Shown one piece after another: positions 59,401-64,000 of a stretch of 64,000 nucleotides of DNA. The position numbers and the translations under genes were made by a program. The notes under the pieces are model-generated. The model did not search any database. It worked only from the letters and a program-made list of their open reading frames with translations, and had not been told where the DNA came from. Position 1 is the first letter of the stretch, and the number at the start of each line of letters is the position of its first letter. The stretch spans positions 4,030,001-4,094,000 of the forward strand of contig JBLDXI010000042.1 of assembly GCA_047495785.1 (NCBI GenBank). Reading direction: 5' to 3'. Origin of the DNA: Lepidodermella squamata (Eukaryota > Gastrotricha).

Positions 59401-62400
59401 ATTCATATTTTGCAGCTGCCAACGAGCCGCAACGATTCGACGTCGAATGGACGCGACGCGATAACGCGATGTGAGCATTCGGCTCATTCAGGCTGTTCTG
59501 AAGTTTGTTTTTGTTTTGTTCTTTTTCGAATATGTGTATATAACAACAATGCAGCAAAAACATGACGGGAAATGATCTATGATAAAATATGATGGCGCGG
59601 TTTTTATTGCGAAATTATTTTCGCCCTTGAATGGCGCCGGCCTGCACTTATTAAGTTTGATTGACGTGAAATATGATATAAGCAATAACGCTGAATCGAT
59701 TGTGATCCGCGGTTGTTTATAGTTCTAAACTTTGAAACCAAATTTTTCGGCGTTTTTCTTCGGCTAATCGCAGTCGTTTGTGGCTTTGATTTGCGGCCCA
59801 GCGCACTAGCTAACTTCGTAATTGAATTCAAACGAGCTGCTGGCCGGGCCTTCTAATGAAAATTCAGAAGCAATTTAGCGACTGGCCACTCGAAATGATC
59901 GCCTCCGCATCCACAATGTAATAACGAGCTGGGACATGGAATGAGACACAACATGGAAGCCATGTACTCGAGGGCTCTCAATTGGTGTGAAATCATCATC
60001 CACAATGTTTATGTTTGTGTTTATGTTTGTGGGAATGTGTTGGGCGCGCCTAACTTAACTAGCCTCATATTCTCTCGCCTTTTATTAATAGTCGTGTTGG
60101 TAGTAGTAATAACGATAGTAATAATAAGGGTGGACATGAAATACATTATTTTTATTGTTATGATAGCCGGGCCGCGATTCCGGGATGCTCGCGATATCAA
60201 AAGCGTTTTGTCCGGGTGGCGGAGGCAAACATTTAGCGCCCTTCCGCGCAGCTATTCTGGGCAAACCCATGTTGTCAAAGACGCAAAACATGTGTTCTGA
60301 TAAAGTGCCATTGTAGTCACTTTAATTCAAGGGCTGTTTTCCGGACTCGAGATTTACGCACCCGACCTACTGCTAAGCTTTGTTTGACCTAGCTGCAAAC
60401 TCATCATACAAGCTCCATGGTGTTGGCATTAATAATGATAATATTGATGGCTGAAAGATGAAAGATTACAATAATAATTCTCGGCTATGTTGGTTTTTCA
60501 TATTTCCATCGTAGACGCGTTCCATTCGCTGCCAGACTAAACTAATCTTGACTAATCCCATAACCAAAAGGAAGAAAATTGAATCAATTAGAAACCATCG
60601 AAAAAAGTTCAATTCAAGATTAAATATAAGCACGCATATTCCCGAGATGACAGGAATATATTCTGTAAATTCAAAGCAGTTAGCAACAAGTTTCATGAGT
60701 AAAAAACTCCCGGGGAGAATTTTCTGGCCGAAAAATACCGGATTGCAAGACCTAGGAGAAATATAGGAGAAATAATTTCTTAAAGCTTGCTAGTTTTTCA
60801 TTATTTTGATGGCTCCCACAAAAATGAGCATAATATACACTTTTCAAAGTAGAAGCGGAATTTACGTGTCTAAGTTGTGGTTTTCGCGATGTGAAAGCTA
60901 GGTTGAAGTAAACCATGTCAATTTTATCAATATTCGTTGGTTTAGACCGATTTTAAGGTCTTCCGGCTATTTTATTGTGGATTTATCATTAATTTTTCTG
61001 ATTTTTTTCAGTGTATTGCCAACTGTCGACGGTTAATTCCGCGATTATTAGCGGCACAACGTCAACAGCCCGGAATTGCGCCGAGTCTTAACGATTGTAA
61101 CTGTTCGGCATCGACAAACGTGACCACGCCGGTACCAGCGGCAGCAGCAGCGGCGGGTTCCAAGTCCCTTCCGAGACAAGTAAGAGCTAATTATTGCTAT
61201 TAGAGTCCGAAATAGCCCCATGGGCTACAAGAAGTAACGATAATTACGCTTGATATTCGCTGTATTAACGCGAAACGTAATAAAATTGAGCGTGCGTGGC
61301 TAGACCAGCTATAGGCTGTGCATATCTTTCTGTCAACGCGGGCGCGCCGTGTGTTTATTATTGCTCGAGAGGTTAACATCATCATCAAACTCGAATTGCG
61401 AAAGGTTATGGCAACACGCTGGCATAAACACGCGTGCGATGGGGGTGCATCACAGCTAATCGGCCTATTTCCGGTGCGCGGCCGCGGCACATCCTGAGCC
61501 GGGTGATTGCCGCCCCTGATAGCGCAACGGTCGGCTTCTCACGGCGCGACACACGGATCGAAAATTGAGGCTAATTAACATCAGGTCAACCGCTGCGCAT
61601 TTTCTCAGCAGCTCGGTTTTTTTCGCAGATAGCGGAAGTTTGCAATTTCCGCGTCATGAATTTTTCCCTCGCAAAATTTGTTTTTGTTTACCGCTCAAGT
61701 TTTGAATTGAAATTTTCTAGCGACGGAACGTCGTCAGCTGTTTATTAAAATGAGTGCCTAGTTAAGTATCAAGATGACGAGCAAAGTAAAATTAATTCTA
61801 GTGGCGAGTGCGTGCGACTAAAAAAGGTTGAGATCGTGATGAAAAGTGATTAAAATTAAAGAATCCTGGATATCATGAATAATAACGTGGCAAAGTGAGC
61901 AAAAATTGAAAAATTTATAACCTGGATGTGAAAAAATTGCAGTTACCGATTCGATAGTTGCTCATGTATTATTCAAGCCTGAATTGTAGCATAAAAATGC
62001 GATAATATTGGAAAAATTTGTGCAGTTAATTTATGTTTTTCCGAATTATTTTGAAGACATTTTAATGAAAGGAATCGAATAGTTCGAACTACAATCGTAT
62101 TACCAATCCATACTAATTTTCTCAACATTTTTATTTTTTTAGAACGACGATTCAAAACGGAACGCTACTCGATTGCTGTGCGAACGAGTTTGCGGCTGGT
62201 CGATTGATGTTGTTTCAAACGGTCGAATCCACGCCGGCATTTGCCCCTCCCAAAATCAAGCAAGCGGCGTTTTAGTCGCTAGCAAACTGTCCGTGCGATC
62301 TCCGCCGCCTCAAAACGACGATTATGGCGGGCTGAGTGGTGGTACTAGAAGCGACGAACTGGTCGAGCCGTACCAGGCTGACCAGGCCGAATTTTCTCGC

Positions 62401-64000
62401 GAAAATCTCGGCTCGTTGTGGCGGGTCGGCGGAAGTAGCCGCGGCTCTTCCCCGTCTACCCCTCAGTCCGGCTGTGGCCTGAAATCTTGCTCCTTCGATT
62501 CAGACTGCGATTTCAGTGAAAAATGCTGTGCGAGTTCGGAATGTACGACTCGCGTCTGCCTGCCGGCTTCAGTCGAAGAAGAGAGCCCGGGAACTTTCAA
62601 AATCATCTCATTCAGCCTGGATAGCGACAAACGCGCGGCGAAATTCAACTGGATCCCGCCGCAGAATCATGTGAAAAATCAAAATACGATGTATCTGCTG
62701 GAGTTGAAGTACCTGGTCGTGCCGGCTGCTGGGTCGTCCGGCGATGAGGGTGAACAAACGCTGAGCGAGCAGAGCCGAGAGGACAGAATGAGTGAATGGA
62801 TGATAGTCGCAAATGTAATTTTTCAAGTTCTTATCCTATTTTTCGCCCCGATTATTCCTTCAAATTTTTTGAAAATAACAAATTTTTTTCGGTATGCGGT
62901 AAATTCCGGTTTTAGTAGCTGAATCTAGTTTCGCCCTCTCCTAATGAATTTTCGCTATTATGGGAAATTATTTTGATCCCTCGAGGTTCTCGCTTTCAGA
63001 CATTTTTGTCTGGGCGCTCGATGATAATTAATTTAGCTATAGCGGTACGAGGATTGAAAGAATGACTGCGACAGAAAAAAACTATGTATGTTGAAAAACG
63101 CTGCGTGAAATCTAATGAAGCTGTAAAATCTTCAAGTTTGACCGAAGCTTGGATTATAAAAAATTGAGGAAAAATTCTGATTGAAGCAACATTTTTCTAT
63201 CCAAAACCCAGTTCTTAATTTAAGGGCTGTTTTCCCACCGCTTTTACGTAAAACCAAACTCGTACCAGATATTTGATTGTATTTACTCGTATTTCGCAGA
63301 CTTCTCACTCGACAAGTTTACACCTTGACGCAAGCGTAATCTGGCCATCGACCTGGTACCGCTTCCGGGTGGTCCGGCTATCGACAAGCGGCCCTATCGC
63401 AATCAGCCAACCGGTCGGCCCGGTCAAAATCGCGAAAGAACTTCGCGAGCTGTCCGAGCCTCGCAATGTCACCGCTTTAGGCGATCAGTGGTTTTTGAAT
63501 GTCGACGACCCAGAATCAGTCGACGGAACAATAACATGGCTACCACCCCTGAATGCCGATGTTCCAGTCACGCGTTACAAGGTGTTCTACACGCAATATG
63601 TCCCGTCGAATGTTCTCGCTATTCTATCATCCCCGCCTGAGTTCAAGAAATCCGTAGCAGGTCACGTGACTTCGATCCAATTGGAACAGCTGATCCCTGA
63701 AACGACATACCGAGTTGATATTCAAGCAATTTCACGACTTCCAGCTGTTAAGCTACGCAGTCAAAAGGCGACAATTTACATCAGAACCGTTGCGTTGGAC
63801 GAGGCAGGCGATCCGCCGGGGTTCAATGCTAGACGCAGTACGATTCCGTCAATCCACGGCACTGGCTCGTTGTTAATGGGTCCGCCGAAAAATTTCGAGC
63901 TCTCCAACGAGCAGGGCGATGGTTACTCGTTGACTGGGAGTGAAATTTTCAAGCTGCCACCAGCAGTTGATGGGTTGAATGTTGGCGAGGTTGTAACGAG
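56422..64000 (+). CDS. ANOS1: Anosmin-1 homologue (WAP plus fibronectin III secreted matrix protein), partial at right edge
   Basis: Exons 56422-56595, 61012-61179, 62143-62814 and 63300-64000 (continues), all phase 0; 571 residues in window. Exon 1: signal segment (STLLGVVLSFIVLNCCYC) and the start of a Cys-rich box (LQCSLKCAAEF). Exon 2 continues the box (CIANCRRLIP) with a Thr/Ala-rich stretch. Exon 3: more of the box (LLCERVCGWSIDV) and a WAP four-disulphide core (CGLKSCSFDSDCDFSEKCC...CTTRVC), then fibronectin III domain 1 completed in exon 4 (STWYRFRVVRLSTSGP). A second FnIII follows (ITWLPPLNADVPVTRYKVFY, ETTYRVDIQAI) and a third begins. Anosmin binds heparan sulphate and FGF receptor and steers neuron and epithelial migration. 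Exon 1 is separated by 4.4 kb and is the least certain part. Confidence 0.88.
56596..61011 (+). other. ANOS1: Anosmin intron 1 (4.4 kb)
   Basis: The longest intron in the window. It opens with a strong GTAAGT donor and ends TTTTTTTCAG. It contains (GAT)n tracts at about 57199-57220 and 58876-58900 and several AT-rich runs, but no frames I trust. Regulatory elements are plausible in an intron of this size, unproven. Confidence 0.6.

Noticed and set aside
1-64000. CRISPR arrays, operons of bacterial type or prokaryotic contamination
   Set aside because: Introns, splice signals and protein families are all eukaryotic; no spaced direct repeats of CRISPR type were seen.

Overview
The window is nuclear DNA of an invertebrate animal. 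Genes are split by canonical GT-AG introns, many only 50-60 bp long, and the proteins are metazoan: anosmin, centrosomal CEP104, MFAP1, cyclin L, DDI1, REV7, eIF4A, ABHD12 and stefin-type cystatins. CEP104 implies that the animal builds cilia. I cannot name the lineage from the sequence alone.

Layout. At 0-6 kb (minus) lies a huge secreted protein with two apple/PAN-like domains followed by a mucin region over 1,600 residues long, running off the left edge. At 7.8-19.2 kb (minus) is a cluster of five cystatin genes carrying ten cystatin domains: two small intronless stefins, a secreted five-domain multicystatin whose QxVxG loops are all degenerate, a two-domain cystatin and a one-domain cystatin, the last two ending in GPI-anchor-like tails. 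At 19.3-20.3 kb is a mu-crystallin/ketimine reductase relative, followed by a LINE 3' fragment. At 22.6-28.5 kb (plus) MFAP1 and cyclin L, both splicing-associated, lie head to tail only 119 bp apart. CEP104 follows at 29.3-32.6 kb (minus), then a 3.3 kb stretch with no recognised gene. At 35.9-38.8 kb (plus) is an NB-ARC NTPase with a long ankyrin array. DDI1 (39.3-41.1 kb) and ABHD12 (41.6-42.6 kb) are on minus. eIF4A (43.4-45.8 kb, plus) carries a complete ATPSCKMT-type lysine methyltransferase gene inside its third intron. REV7/MAD2L2 lies at 47.2-48.0 kb (minus).

The 48.1-55.3 kb segment is built of mobile elements. A 5'-truncated LINE is interrupted by a 1,023-bp non-autonomous piggyBac-like element (13-bp inverted repeats, TTAA on both sides). 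A 277-bp hAT-type MITE has a perfect 8-bp target duplication. A second, unrelated 5'-truncated LINE has a 14-bp target duplication and a tetranucleotide tail. From 56.4 kb to the right edge is anosmin-1 with a 4.4-kb first intron.

Cross-cutting signals. Several genes have a splice-acceptor-like TTTnAG directly at or just before the start codon, and MFAP1-cyclin L are spaced like an operon. This could reflect spliced-leader trans-splicing or ordinary 5'UTR introns; only RNA data can decide. The five split cystatin domains share a phase-0 intron at the same residue. All exon joins were worked out by hand from splice signals, reading phase and family similarity; no searches were run.
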